This document shows, piece by piece, positions 34,501 to 49,500 of a stretch of 64,000 nucleotides of DNA (its first letter is position 1; each line of letters opens with the position of its first letter). Below the pieces are notes generated by a model. It was not told where the DNA came from. It did no database searches and saw only the letters and a list, made by a program, of their open reading frames with translations. A program made the translations under genes and the position numbers. This DNA is from Rhyacophila brunnea (lineage: Eukaryota; Arthropoda; Insecta; Trichoptera; Rhyacophilidae): the NCBI GenBank assembly GCA_022495005.1, contig JAGYXB010001406.1, forward strand, positions 1-64,000, given 5' to 3'.

Positions 34501-37500
34501 ATAGAAGAAGGATGTCTTTAACGTCTTTGTATTTAACAATAAAAAAAGAATTGGGATGCTGGAGATTGAACAATACATATTTTACAGGCGGCTCTTGTGG
34601 TGCACTGCATAAAGTGCTGGCCTTCCACCCGAGAGTTCTGGGTTCGATTACCGGTGAGGACACAATATTTCTGTGTTTTTCTCAAAGCCTGGGTATTTGT
34701 GATTTTTCAAAATTACTAACAACCACCTTGTACGAAAAAGCAAGGACATGGTATTAATAATTCTAAAAAAAATATACATATTGTGCAAAGGTGACATAAG
34801 TAAATCAGCTACATACATTGTTAAATATGCATTTGCATATTCTACGTTATTTCTGTTTTCAAAATGATGTAAATGGTGTCTCATTCCCAAATGGTCCATT
34901 TTTATTATTCCATGAAAAATATTGATATTATAATATTTATTATTATAATGATTTTAGTGTTTGAAGTAAGACAAATCAATCGAAAACAATCAAATTATAT
35001 ACAGTTGCTATTAAAACAATAATGCCACTCGTTTTATGTTTTATACACCATGTCCATATAGAAGTGTTTTTAGGGGGTGGTAAAAACAAAACTGTCGTGC
35101 CAATCATAGTGCCGTTCCGAAGATCGGTTCATAACCCGAAACAGCTGTTAACAAAAACAATTCAAAAATTGTCTGAAGCCATCATAATAACTTTTAATTA
35201 AATCTTCTATCAGGAAACTTACAAAACCATCAGATGACCCGGATTGGTTGCCAGATGCTGAGGTGGCTGCAGAGTTGGCCTCAATGATCGGAGAATACCC
35301 CACTCGCATTCCTCGCCTCAACAGACAGCAAAGTATGTCATTTTTACTTCCAGTTTTTTTTTTTAATTAATGTTAATATTTGGAAGACAGCATACATTCT
35401 TATTTAATAATATTAAGTAACTTAATTTTGGGATGAACACGCATTGTGAAGGAATACATGTACTCAATCGTAACAACTTCAGTTATGCGAAAACAGACCT
35501 AATTGACAATGGAGACGTAATGAATGATCCCCAAATTTTAAATGTTGTTTCGCAAGAATATTGTGTTTATTATTTGAGGATATTCTGCCAGCTATCAGTA
35601 AAATTTTATTTTCTTATGTCGTGAGTTTCCAATGCAACCATTGCATACGAATTGAATGTGTACATGGACATGGCTGTGATTTTATTTGTGCATATGACCG
35701 TCGCGCTCAATTCTACATTTTGTGCTTTTTACTTTTATTTTGGCTAAAATATCGCAATCGTCGATTTTGCTTGCACATTTAACCAAATTGAATGTGTACA
35801 TCCAAAGGGCGATACTTGTGCGATGATCGCATAGCAAATATTATACGTACTATTGTAATGCAACCGCTTATTGAATTGTTTTGATTTTGTAACAATCATT
35901 TTCTATTATTATTATTATACATTTATTTTAATTCAAGCAATCGCATTGAAAAAAAAATGGCAGTTTCGATCTTCGTAAAATGTTGGCAAGTCAATAAGAA
36001 TATCTTATTTCTTTCTTATAATGTATCATACCTATAACACCTTTGTTGGCTTGCCAAGATTTTACGATACATAGATATTGCCATTTTTCAGCAATCGCAT
36101 AAGTAAAATCACACCATTGCAATGTGAAATGTACCTGTCTTTTATAACCATACCATTTTATCAATACATAATATAATATGTATTCTCATTGTTTTCCTTT
36201 TTGTTTTAGAAATGGAACAAGAATCATCTCCAGCACCGGTTAGAAAGATGCATGTCAAGAAACCTGCCGCGAAAAACAGTGTCTTAAAAAAGAAAACTAG
36301 ACCTCCTGAGCCCAAAGAAGCAAGGTTACCAATGACTTATTACTCGTTTAAATTTTTTAATTTAGACGATTAGGTCATAAGTCTCCATTCATGTTATTAT
36401 GTTTTTCAATCACGTTGCAGCTGTGTCTTGCTGCAAGATAGCTAAGATCCACAGCAGATCGTAGAGCCAATGAAAAAAACAGTGTTTCACATTACATATT
36501 TACTGGTACTACTTCCTTCTGATGTGTTTTTGTAGTTTTAATTTTAAAGTGATCTTAAAATTCAATAGAATGATGGTTAGGCCGGGAATATACGAGCAAC
36601 TTCGTGTTGCTGCTGCCGGCAGTGGCAACTCGGGGATCCCCAATTTTTCATACAAAACTCATAACGGACGCACACACAGCAACTCACTGCTGCACTGCTG
36701 CCGACCTCGGTAGCTGCAGTCGACGCACTGCCCGGAACCGCCGAGTTGCGGCAGTTAATTTGTCGCCGCGTCAAAAATACACTCGGCAGCTCTAGCTGCC
36801 CGGTATAGCAACTCAGCCCCTCCCACCTCTCTCAACGCCAGGCGCCTAGTCATGCGTACCGTCATTCCAGTCCGAGTTTTAGAGAGACGACAATAATTTT
36901 GACACGGACGCTTTTATAAGTAACATAAAAAACTATGAGTGCATTTGGAATCTAAAATGTGAATCATATAGTGATAGGGTTGCTAAAAATAATGCTTGGG
37001 CCAATTTATGTGCTAAATATATTAATGATTTTGATACGAAAACGGTGAAGGAAAAAAACAATCAATCAGAAAAATTTATCTTCATCCTGCCGTTGTTGCA
37101 TAAATAGAGTATGAAATTCACCATGTCCAGCCCTTTGAGACATGAGTATCCAAAATCTGCGAGTTTTTCTACGCCTTCTTTTACGTACTAAAAGCACAAG
37201 CAAGAACACAGCTTCTCCTTCAACATTCATTTTGGATATGAGTCAAGATTCGTTCGTAAACTCCAGCTCCCGCTGACACATTTGCTGCCAAGCACGGCAG
37301 CATAAGTTGCCTTGGTCGGCAGCTCGTTTGCTGCCGATCACGGCAGCACGAGTTGCTGTAGTCGGCTGCTCGTTTGCTGCCAGCAGCAGCAACACGAAGT
37401 TGCCCGTATATTCCCTGATATATGACTAGGCGCCAGGCGGTGAGAGAGGTGGGAGGGGCTGAGTTGCTATACCGGGCAGCTAGAGCTGCCGAGTGTATTT

Positions 37501-40500
37501 TTGACGCGGCGACAAATTAACTGCCGCAACTCGGCGGTTCCGGGCAGCGCGTCTACTGCAGCTGTCGAGGTCGGCAGCAGTGATTTGCTGTGTGTGCGTC
37601 CGTTATGAGTTTTGTATGAAAAATTGGGGATCTCCGAGTTGCCACTGCCGGCAGCAGCAACACGAAGTTGCCCGTATATTCCCGGCCTACTAGTTATAAT
37701 CTCAGTTACTCCCTGGTCTATAGTAAATATGATGGTGTCATTGTCGTTTTCAGCGTCCTTCCTCTACCTGCCCCGGCAGTGATCCGGAACATAGACCGGG
37801 AAGAACTCCGGCAGTTGATCAGCAAGCAGTGGATGACGAGCGAAGACAGGATGAAAGCTTTAGAGAGCAGAGATCGGCTGGTGAGGGCGCGGCTGGCCGG
37901 CAGGAGAGGCGCCATCTGTGGCACCTGTCCTGACATGTGTCCTGAAAGAGAGCGTCTCACCAGGCAGGCTCAACGCCAGGTGAAGAATGCTTCTACATCT
38001 TTTCCATTTACTTGTTATTTGGTGCATGTTAATTAATATAATAACCTAATATTTGTTAGATTTATATTATATCAAATCATTTTTTTGTAGCTTTCGGGAA
38101 TACCACAAAATGTAAATTAGGCCATAGTCTTTTTATCGATTATTTCTTTCACAATATCTAATCATTGCTAAACAAAACGCATCAAACACAAAAACTTCCG
38201 AATATAAAATGTGTTTTCTATATATTATATATATTCATTTATTTATCCAACTCACAGTAATTATTTTAAAATCCAACACAACCAAAACACCATAAGTTTG
38301 TGTCAAAATATCGAAAAAATAATAGACTGCTTTATAGATATAAATTATTTATATCATAATAATATGTAACTATTGAAAAGTTATTTCGTTTTTTGATTTA
38401 CTTTGAAATTCAACAGCTAAACATTATTTATCGCACATGTAGAGACTGTTTATAATTAAAATATTACTCTGCGAGATTTCTGTCGAATCAGTATCAGATT
38501 CCTCAGCCGCGCAACGTCTCTCTAAGTGGCATGGCTTTGATTTCATGGCTGATATTTTCATGTGCTAGATCAGAGGTCAGCAACCTTGTTGCCACGAAGG
38601 GCGCAATATATATTTTGAATATAGCCGGGGCATAATATATACATACAATCGAACTTGGTTATTATGATCACGGAAATAGCGAGATCTCGGATGTAATGAG
38701 GAAACATTCATTGACATTTTTAGTTTATGATTTTCTCCATACATTTATTCACTATTATAACGAGCCACTTCTCGGGTATACTGAGCAAAACCGTTAACGT
38801 GTCTATCGTTTAAAAACAACATTTTCGACCCTAAGCAATAAAATCCGACCGGGCAGTTAACTAGACTGATGCCGCCAGGATCGGATAACGTTTATGAGAC
38901 TAATTAAGTGTCTAAGTACTTAATTGGTGTTTTCGCCGACAGCATTGAAAAAGTATCCACGCATATAGTTGAAATTGCATGTAAACAATCCGAGCTTTGT
39001 GAAGTCAGTAGGTACCTACCAGCGCCAGCGGCTCAGCACTTCATTACAATAAACAACTTATTTTGTAGTTTTTGAATGCCTTGCTTGTTTCGGGCATTTT
39101 TACGATGGTTTTCAGATTTTTTGTTCTATGCTTAAATAGAACGTGGCGCGAAAAATGTTATATAGCGATATAACGAGTAATGCTTATAACAAGCAAATTC
39201 AGTCTGTCCCATCTTCCTCGTAATAACCAAGTTCGACTGTATTTATATACTTTTCTTTGAAGCTGATAACTTTCAAAAATCTCAATAGAACTTAAAATCT
39301 TGATATAACCCCTAAAATCAGAAAAAACATGCATTATTAATAATATGTAGTTCTATAAATTAAACACCATATTAATCAATCAATTAATATTTATTTAAGA
39401 GAAGATATTTTATCGACATAAATCAACATATAAAATATATCACTAACATTTCAAGCTTTAAAATAAAAATACTAAAAAAGTTAAACAACAAACCAACATT
39501 CAAATTTTCAACATTATTATAAATTTAATTCATTTTCCATCTTCAAACGGTTTTTTTTTCTTAGCTAACAATGTTTGTTGCATTTTTGGATTGGTGCGAT
39601 GATTTTGTGAAAAATCTTTGCTGCTTTGTAACACATACTTTTAACTCAACAATCTTCTTTTTTCATATTTCAATGGATAGCTGGTAGAATTAATAGTCAT
39701 GTGAACGGTTTTGAAATGTCTTTCAATATTACTTTTTTAGGAACCGAAACACTACATAGCATTGCATAATAAACAGATGCACTTTCAATTAAAATCAAAG
39801 AAACAATATTGATGTTCCCAATCGTTAAAATAATATGTCCTATTATTTCTCTTGTTAATCCATGATGGGTGATAATAATTACAAATTATTACGAAGACAA
39901 AAAATTACGTGTGTCGAGAGCAAATGCTGTGGATGCACTGAGTCATATACTAGAATTTGTGCATAAAGCGTCAATTACATTGAGCTTCTTTACGAGCTGT
40001 TTATTGGCGAATTTATTATCTGCCTGTAAAGTCGCCCATTGTAATCATCGAAATGTTAGCTTGTTCGATGATTACACTAGGCGACTTTACAGGCAGATTA
40101 TAAATTCGCCAACAAACAGCTCGTAAAGAAGCTCAATGTAATTGACGCATAACTCAAACTGGACTTTAGAGTGTAATATTTGTCACAGGACAGGACCACC
40201 CATTGAATCATGAATCAGAAACCCATTTTTTTCTCGCAGACATAATCAATTTTTTTTATGAAATCCAACTCGTTAGTGGAGTGACAATATTATAATTTGA
40301 TGGTATCTTGAGGGCGTATCAAATATTCTCTGAGGGATGATATTAATCCCAGCACAAAAAAAATAACGGAAAACCATAACATGAATCTATTTAGTCGACT
40401 TTATATTATAAGATTCAATATTTCCCCCTTTTTTTATTTCAGGATTGATCCAACTTATGAATTGATAATTTATTGACATTATCCACTCACTACTCCGCCG

Positions 40501-43500
40501 TGGGTGTTTTAATTTTGATTCTACTATTAAATATTTTATCAGTAATGCTCCGGCCCAAGAAGATCAGTCAATGTGACTAAATATTTATTGTAGGTTGCTG
40601 CGTACGAGTGTCATCCGTCAGAGATGGGATTTAACAAGATGGATAGCCAGAGGGCGGTGAAGCAGTACAGCCGCAGTTCGGCCGATCAAGAGGAGCCACT
40701 CTCATATGACCTGAGACCCGTGCCCCAGCTGCAGCGTACCCTTCTCTACCTCTTGAATCACATCATGGACCTGTGCGACAAGCCTGAAGTACGTAGATCT
40801 ATCTACATTCACTGGACATGTGCAAAAGAGAAATGACCAATGATTCAGGGGATAATGAGCACCATCGTATTATGCATGTTTCGTATAATTTTCAAAATCT
40901 TAACAGAAGAATAAAAACAATACTTTTAATGAAAAATTAGCTATATAGTTTTTTGTCTCTCCTGTAAAGTAGCGTTTTTAGAGTTACACAATTTTCTAGT
41001 TTCAACGACGATATTATGTTACTTGTTGGAACCTATTTTTCCAATAAAAGGTATTTTGTCTCTGACACCCTGAGAAATCAATATTTTTGCACCAACCTCG
41101 TAAATGAGATTGAAGGAAGTTGGAGGTTAGAACGTTTTTAATATGGTTGAATGGTAGCTATAGTAGAAACATTAATATTATATGTGATGGCAGCATTGAA
41201 TGAAGAATATGGAGGCTAGTTTTCAGGTTTTGTTTTGTTTTCTTACTTATTTTATTTGCAGTTATTTTAAATAATGCTTATACTAATGCAAAGTGTTTTT
41301 TTCCCAGTGCGGTACTGGCAAATAAATCTCATATCACATGAAATGTGAATCATCCAACTTTTAGCTAATTTGATCATTGGCTTTAGTAACCTTTTTTCAG
41401 ATTCGTCTATCTGATAAAAGGTATTCTTCAACATCTTTGTAAATGACGATGTTCATTGAATTTAACTATTCGCATTATTATTCAAAATGTGATATTCTTC
41501 TTTGGCCATTTTTAGTCATTTGAAATAATCGTTTTTACTTTTTTTCCAGACATTATTAGGTGACTGGTTCCATTTCTTGTGGGACAGATTACGAGCCATA
41601 AGAAAAGATATTACGCAACAGGCCCTCTGTTGTCAAGGTTTGCTATGTTCTATATATTTTCCTCTATAAAATTTTGTTCTCAGAATTCAGGTTGGAACCT
41701 TTTTTGGTTCTTAAAAAAATCTTCAATAAAATCAGCTTTTATGTCAAAAATGAAAATTCTTCATCGTCGTCAGTAGGTCGAAATCAGGTCGGTAACCTCT
41801 AATATTCCGGAATCATTTTTTTCTCTTCAGGCAAGGGGTAACATGCAATACTCCAAGCCCCTTTCGTTATTTTAAAGTAATGTATAAATGTGTTTTCGAT
41901 GTTATGTTAAAATATTTATAAAAATATATAGGTATGTTCAATGGTTGATGTCTATGGAGCATTTTTTTGTTGTTTTTCTCTGTCTAGTGGAAAGTAACCC
42001 GAAGTCATAAAGTTATCTTGATATCTGTCATCCACACTACAATTCAATATTGTTATTGACCATCCCTCTGAAAAGTCACCGCTTCCCTCTGTCCGCCACA
42101 AACTCCCGCTACTGCTTTAGCCTAGGGTTTGCTGTTCATGTATTCATCAGCACATCTGTCCACTGTTGATTTTTTAATATAATCTGTCATATTGTTAGAA
42201 AATTCGATCTTACCAAAAACCTCACATTTGTTTCTTTTATAACTAAAATACATTCATATTTCATTTTATTATCAATTTTTGTCATCTACTAAAATTGTAA
42301 TACATCTCGTTTTGCCATGTGACTAGATATTGTATTGTTACATTATAAAACAGTAATGTATTTTCTCTAAACACTGCTGCGCTTTATCATAATTTGGCCA
42401 TTCACGTATACATACCTGATCAATGTTGCTTCATAGAAAACAGGATAAATAATCTAAAAGTCAGAACGAAAGTACAAATCCATACAAAAAAACTTGGATA
42501 GGGTTGCCAACAACGTTCCCTCTAATTTTTCTATTGTGTGTGCGAATCATCAACGTATCTGAGCAGTGGCGTAACTAGGGTTGGTGTCACCCGTCAGTGA
42601 CGGGCCGTCACCCGGTGCGGTAAATTTACACCCACAACCACACACATACAATTTTTCATTAAAACTTATATTTTTAAGGTATTTATTAATTTCAGTGATT
42701 TTATATAATAACACTAACAATGATAATTTTTGAAGTAAATAAAAAAAATAGCAAATAAAGAAAAAAAACTATTTGTTAATAAAATATATTAAATACTAAA
42801 CTTGCAGAACGTTTTTTTATATTTATATTAAATCTACCTATATATTTGTATGTTGGGTTGTTTTTGTTATGTCAAAGACTAAGAAATGTAGAGGACCCGG
42901 CACATAGGTGGTCATTGATGAACACTAAAATAATTATCGTCTTTTCGTATACTTTGGCACGCGATAGAACGGGACGGATATAGTGATCACGCTCAATGTA
43001 AAATTTCACTTGCATGCTCGCGTTAGTCGCACTTGATCTTCGCCTTCCAAGAAATGAGTCGAAGAATTGTGCATGTGATGGTTTCGTGCATTCGAGCAAA
43101 ACTAAAATCTGGCAAAGGAAACTTTCTTTTACAATATTTTAGTGTGAGGACTGTTCGGGGGATGAAAACATATCGCGAGTGGGAGAACTACAAGGTTCTA
43201 AGTGTTTGTCCTTGGAGAAACAAAAGTAACAATGAGGCAGCTTAGAATACTACTTCATTGTTGGGTTTGTTTTTTCAAGGACGAACACTTAGAACCTTGT
43301 AGTATTCGGCTCACGATGTGTAGATAATCTGGACATACGACGAGCCTACTTATGAATATCTTCCTTTCAAAGATATTTAGCTTTCTCTCACCTTCTTTGA
43401 CTATATAAAGACACCACTATTAGTTATAAAATCGGTTACAGAAATTTTCAATTTGTAATGTGTTGTGAATAACCAAAAACCGAACAATATATTTTATTTT

Positions 43501-46500
43501 ATTCATAAAAAAGGATAATATTAATTTGCAGGGTCCGTATCGTTGGTGGAAGCGTGCGCCAGATTCCATGCTCACTGTGCGGCCAGACTGGTGGAGGAAC
43601 CCGCCTCCTCATTCGACCAGCGGTTGAACACAGAGAATCTTTCCAAATGCCTGCAAACCCTTAAGTACATGTACGGAGACCTACGGGCCAGAGGCGACAC
43701 ACAGGCTTGCGCCAATGAACCAGAATTTCGAGCTTATGTGGTGCTCCTCAATATGCATGATGCCAATTTCATGTGGGAGGTAAGAAAGTCAGGCCCTCGT
43801 TTGTTGTGGATGTATCACTTTGAAATATTAGTAATTGAGTTGTTACTTGCGTGAAGTTTTGGAAATATCTCGAGGATAGTTGACTAAATATCATCAAAAT
43901 TTGTTTACTTCAACATTCTGATATAATGTATATTTTATGAGATAAAGATTATGTTAAATGTTTCGGAGGCGGTCTTCGTAGTCCAATGATTATTTAACAA
44001 AATAATGTTTTATATTTGTTATACGGTGATGTTTGATCAATTGAATGATTGAAGAACTGGGAATGAAAGGAATCTAAGTACATAAGTAACTCAGTTGAGT
44101 AAATCAACTTCAAAATTGAAAACTTTTTTCTGTTATTTTTTATGTTTTTCAGTGCCGTTAGGGGTAAAAGTTAGGCCAAAACATTCAAATTAGATGAAAA
44201 AATGTTGCTATGAAAATAGCATAATAACATTTTAGACACAGGGGTTCATGGAATATAATACAATGTTACGGATAAAATGTTTATAACTTTTCACACAACT
44301 TAATTACGCAATCAAATCTTTACCACTCATAAATAGGTATGTGATGTAAAAACTAGTAATATATTACTTTAATCCAGTCCCTTGATAACTTATTATGACA
44401 CATTGTTATTTTGATTCATTCCAATTCGAATTTGCGCTTTTAGTGGGAATTGTCTTTTTTATCTATGAGAAATAATATCTCTACAGCTTTATTTAAACCT
44501 GCCGCGAGCCATTCCAAAACAAGGTCGTATCCGTGATAAATGATTTCTATTCAGCCAATTTTCGAATCCCCGAATGGTGACGCAGGTCGCAATGTTTGCG
44601 GCGAATTTTATTTGCGACCTCTGTATGGTGTAAGATCATTAAATTCGTATATGTCTTGCCATCAAATAGTACATAGAAATCGTATTACAGGAGGACCTCG
44701 ACTTTCGCACATAATTGGTTCCTGAAAAGGTGTGCAAATGTTGAATGTTCGAAAGTAGAGGGAAGTAAAAAAAAAAATTAAATTGTGTGTATTTTGAAAT
44801 ATGTATTTATCAAGTAAATATAAGATGTTTAAGAGACATGTTTAAATGGGGTTTGCGGATGTTTCCCTTAAAAAGTTATCAAGAGTTAACTGTTTGCCAC
44901 TCTTCTTTTTCTTATTTTAAATGGTAAATTATTAACTATACAATATTGCTTAACTGCTGGCACGAAATGTAAAGTGAACCAATCTTTTAATATTAACGCA
45001 GTAAACCCAGTTTTTTTTATCTTTATTTGATTACTGGAAGCAATTCTTTATCCTTCCCTTTCAATGCCCTGGGATTTTCTGGTTGATAAATTAACATTGG
45101 CATCAATTTTAAATCACCAGCCAAGTTTCCACCAAGAAGCAATGTCAATCGGTTTTTAGAAGGTTTATGCCCAGAGGCAACTGAGTCTTCCTTAGATAAG
45201 AATGTACGACTAGGCATTTTTTCCAAAATAAACCTGTGTCATCTACATTAAATATTTGGCTAGAAGAATATTCTCCATCTTCAATAATTTTGGATAATGA
45301 GGAAATAAATTCTACGCGAAAATCAGCCGATTCTCCAGTGAATTTATTATAAACCAATCGTTACTTACTTGAAAAATCGTGTTAGAATCTTTTTTTAATC
45401 TAGCCTTCCAATCTTTGTGCAAACTAAGAGCCTTCGCTTGAATAATTGAAATATTCAGAGGGACATCTTTTTGATGTTGTTCGTCAATCCATGATGACAA
45501 ATATTTTTCCATTTCATCCATAACTATGCCGTGTCTTTTGGAAACAACCTTTAAAGATATATTTCCACAATTTTGAACGTATTCCTTAATTTTATTTTTA
45601 TTTTTCAAAATTGAACATATCGTAGTAGACCTGTTTGTATCATACGAACGTCCGATTGAAGAAAAAGATTCACCGCAATCAGAACGTCGTGTGAAGTTTA
45701 TAAGTCCTTGATTTCTCTTTGTTCGTATCAACACTGCAGTTTTTCTGTTTCTCACTCTTGTTTATAAATCTTTAGGGTGAAATATTTCAAATGAATAAAA
45801 TTAGCAAAACGCACAACATAACACGCCCGCACGCGCTCCTGCGCAAGACAAAACCTATCCTAGCTAGCTCACAAGCAAAGTGACGAGTGCGAGCAGGATG
45901 CAAGTGACACAAGAAATTCACTTGCTTGTGAGCGAGCGAGAAGGGGATATCTTAACCCCACGGCCAACGCGACGTTTTAAAAAAACGATTTTTTTTGAAA
46001 TGTGCGAAATAGCGAATTGTGCGAAAGTCGAACGTTCGTAAGTCGAGGTCCGCCTGTAATTACATTGTGTTTAAAAGATACTTACGATTCCATACCATTA
46101 GTAAAATTGGTTTAGAATTGTGTAGTTTAGGTAATTTTTTGTGCATTTCAAATGATGCTATAGATTACTGTGTTGTGGATTCAAGTTGCGTTGAGTATTC
46201 AAGGTGACAGTGGCGAGAGGTGGAGGTAGGCTGTTAAGTTTCGACATAAATAGTGCACACTAAACATTGTCAGTCATACTTATTTGTTTTCTTTGAATTA
46301 AGAATAAACATTACAAATGGTTTGGGTTAGTTTTTTTTTTAATTCATTAAGCCCTGCCTAACCAACCCATAATCAATAAAAAATATTTTTTGTCTATTAT
46401 ATACTATGGTTTGGATTAGGCAGGGTTTAATTGAATTTTAAAAACTAACAAACACTATACAGATTGTAGTCTTAGTTCAATGAAATCAAATACGTTAGAC

Positions 46501-49500
46501 TAGCAAAGTCTAGTGTACACCACGTATGTCGGATAGCCTCCACCCTTCGCCACTGCAAGGTGATAATTACTCGCTATTCTCAGCGCGGTAGATTGAACTC
46601 GTGGCAGATGCACTGAATAGAGCTGCCGGTCCATCATACTAATTTAATTGATGTTTTTATGATGCCATTACCAGGTGCAGCAGTTGGATCCGGCCGTTCA
46701 ATCCTCAGCACAAGTCCGCTTCGCCATAAAAGTGTTCACGGCCATTGACAATAACAACTACATCAGGTTCTTCAAGCTAGTTAAGGACACCACGTATCTG
46801 AACGCTTGCATCCTGACACGTTACTTTAATGACGTACGAGCGAGAGCCCTCACCAGAATGATTAAGTCGCATTCACCACGTGGAATGTCGCAGTTTCCCG
46901 CGTTCAAAATTATGGACATGCTGGCCTTCGAGAGCATGAACAGCATGGAAGTCTTCCTCGAGCATTATGGCCTCGAAATGCAGACCGCCGCCAACGATGA
47001 TTACTCCTTTGTGATATTGGATAAAAACTCCTTCTGCGACAATAGCACCCCCTGCTCACAAGAGAGAGTCCGCAACTTAGTCGAATCCAAGAGAGATTGC
47101 ACCTTGGGCGAATTGATTTATGGTGGTAAATTACCGAAAAGTGATTTCGAAAAGCATACGCCCCATTCCAGTTTTGACGCAAAAGGTTATCTCAATAAAG
47201 AATCCATCTTAGCTGAAGACCAAGGATATAAACCGCCTCCCGGTAACATGGAGGAAGTTAAGAATATACTTAAAAGTTCAGCGGTGACCTCAAAACCTCC
47301 GGAAACGAAAACAATCGAGCCAAAGCCTATTGAGAAACATGGTGATTTCACATTCGCCAAGCCGGAGACAGTGAAAGTTTTCGGTCAGCCCAGACTGCCA
47401 GCTTTCAATACTACGACCGATGGCATATCTAATCCGTTCAAAATTCCCCTGTCGAACGACAACATATTTAAAATGGCAGCTGATAACATCGAAAAAGAGT
47501 CAGCCTCGCAAGATGCCCCGAAAAATGTGTTCAGCGTAGAAAATAAATTTATCTTTTCCAAACCGGCTGTCACGGAACCTATTACGAATATTTGGGAAAA
47601 TAGCAGCCGCGGAACCGGCAGCATATTCGGTAGAGGCGTGTCTGAAACAGACGGCACCATGAAAGCGAATATTTTCGGTTCCTCTGTTCAGAGTAAGTTT
47701 TTATTTTCAAAGCCAGAAATTCATTCTGCGAAAATATTTTCTAATATTGAACCTGACAAATCTGCCCCCAAAACTACATCTGAAAATAGTATATTCAAAA
47801 ATGCCGCAGATAGTTTTCCCAGTTCCAGTATCTTCGGAGCGACTGCGCCATCGGGGACCATGTTTCCTGCCAACTATATTCCTCCCAACTCTAATCTTCC
47901 GCCATATAATAAGTACAAAGTAATGGAAGATGAAAAAATTCGACAGCAACAATTGGAAGAAGCCAAAAGAAAAAGAGAGGAAGAAATGAGGCAAGAGGAA
48001 AAAAGAAAAGAAGAATTGCGACTTCAAGAGGAGTTAAGAAGAAAAATGGAGGAGGAACGAAATGCAAAACTTGCAAAAGACAAGGCAGAGTTTGAAAGGA
48101 AAGAAGCAGAAAGAAAAAGAAGGGAATTGGAAGCGGCAATTGAAAGACAGCTCCAGGAAATAGTGCCCGAAGTCATCAATGAGGTCGTCACAGATATGTG
48201 CGAGGGTCTCATCGAAGAAGAGATCTTGCGGTTGGACAAAATCAATGAGGCCACTCATGAAATTTGTGAAGACATTTTATTGGAAACATGTGAGGAAGAA
48301 TGTGAATCAGGAATACGGGCGGCTAGACGTTTACGAGAAATACGCTTGCGAATAATCACAAGGTGCAGCGCTAGAATGTGGCGGAAACAGGTGGCCAAGT
48401 CTCGGAGACGTCGTTCCCTCCTGTACGCCACCCCCGCATGGTTGCCGGATCGCACACCTCCCACCCCTCACTCGACTCAGAGTGACGCCCTGCTACGCAT
48501 GAGAAACTTCCATCGGAGAAGAGCCTTCACGTTCAAAATGCCAGTGAAACCGGAACGGCATACTATTAATCTCTTTGAAACTGTTAAAATGTCTCTTTTA
48601 AAACGATCGCAAGAAATCGATCCAAATTCTCAGTCGATTAACACCTTTTGGAAACTTGTCACTTCTCTTCCGGACGAATGGGAGTCATCAGAATTCTCGA
48701 CTTTCCTACACGACTGGATCCCTGGAGTCTTCTCTGACAGTCGTACATCGTTGCCGCCAAATGAGGGCCTAGTTTACTTGAATGAACACGATTGGTATAA
48801 AAAATTTGCTATTTCCGTGTGCAGCATAAGGGGTGCGGAACTTCAATGCAAGAGTCATGAGAGTCTCACCAAAATCACCGGAATGAATGGATTACTCTAC
48901 TATGGACATGTTCACAATGAAAATATATCGACTCTAAAAGAAAGAATTGAGAAAGTTTTATCCAATAAATGCAATTTTCAATGTATGCCCGTTGCCGTGG
49001 TACTATTTTGTGGAAGTTCACAAACTTTTTCTGATTTAGATTCATTTCTTAAAAAAATTAAAAATCATCATACAATTTCTGAATATAAATTGTTCACATC
49101 TCGAGAATTTTCCGACCTGACTGTCACGTCGTTGACAAAAAGCGCTTTAAAATGGCTGGCGAAACGATATTCTCAGAAACCTATGATACAATCGAACCTC
49201 CTCTCCGCATACCTCGATCAGTGTATTGGCAGTGAGCTATGGTATAGATTCAAATTGTCGTTACATTCTTCATTTCGTGAAGCATTTCAGGATACCCGAA
49301 AAGTCATCAGTTTGTACAATGAAGCTGTGAGAAGAGCATCAATAATGGTGTCTGATCCTGAACTACATAAGTATCCAGTATTTCCAAAAGAATTGCAACA
49401 ATACCTACACTTCGACAATGTCTATCCGAAGGATTATGAATATTTCCCACATGATTGGAAGTCAAATATAACATCCCTCGAAAGCACAATAAATTCGACA

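Noticed and set aside
34588..34710. Possible tRNA gene
   Set aside because: Only the B-box arm is tRNA-like; no acceptor stem.
42565..42660. Full hAT element starting CAGTGGCGTAACTAGG
   Set aside because: Only the left end is recognisable. No inverted partner or target duplication was found, so it is mentioned only as an orphan end.
48024..48258. Minus-strand ORFs inside the last GANP exon
   Set aside because: Antisense shadows of the coiled-coil coding region.
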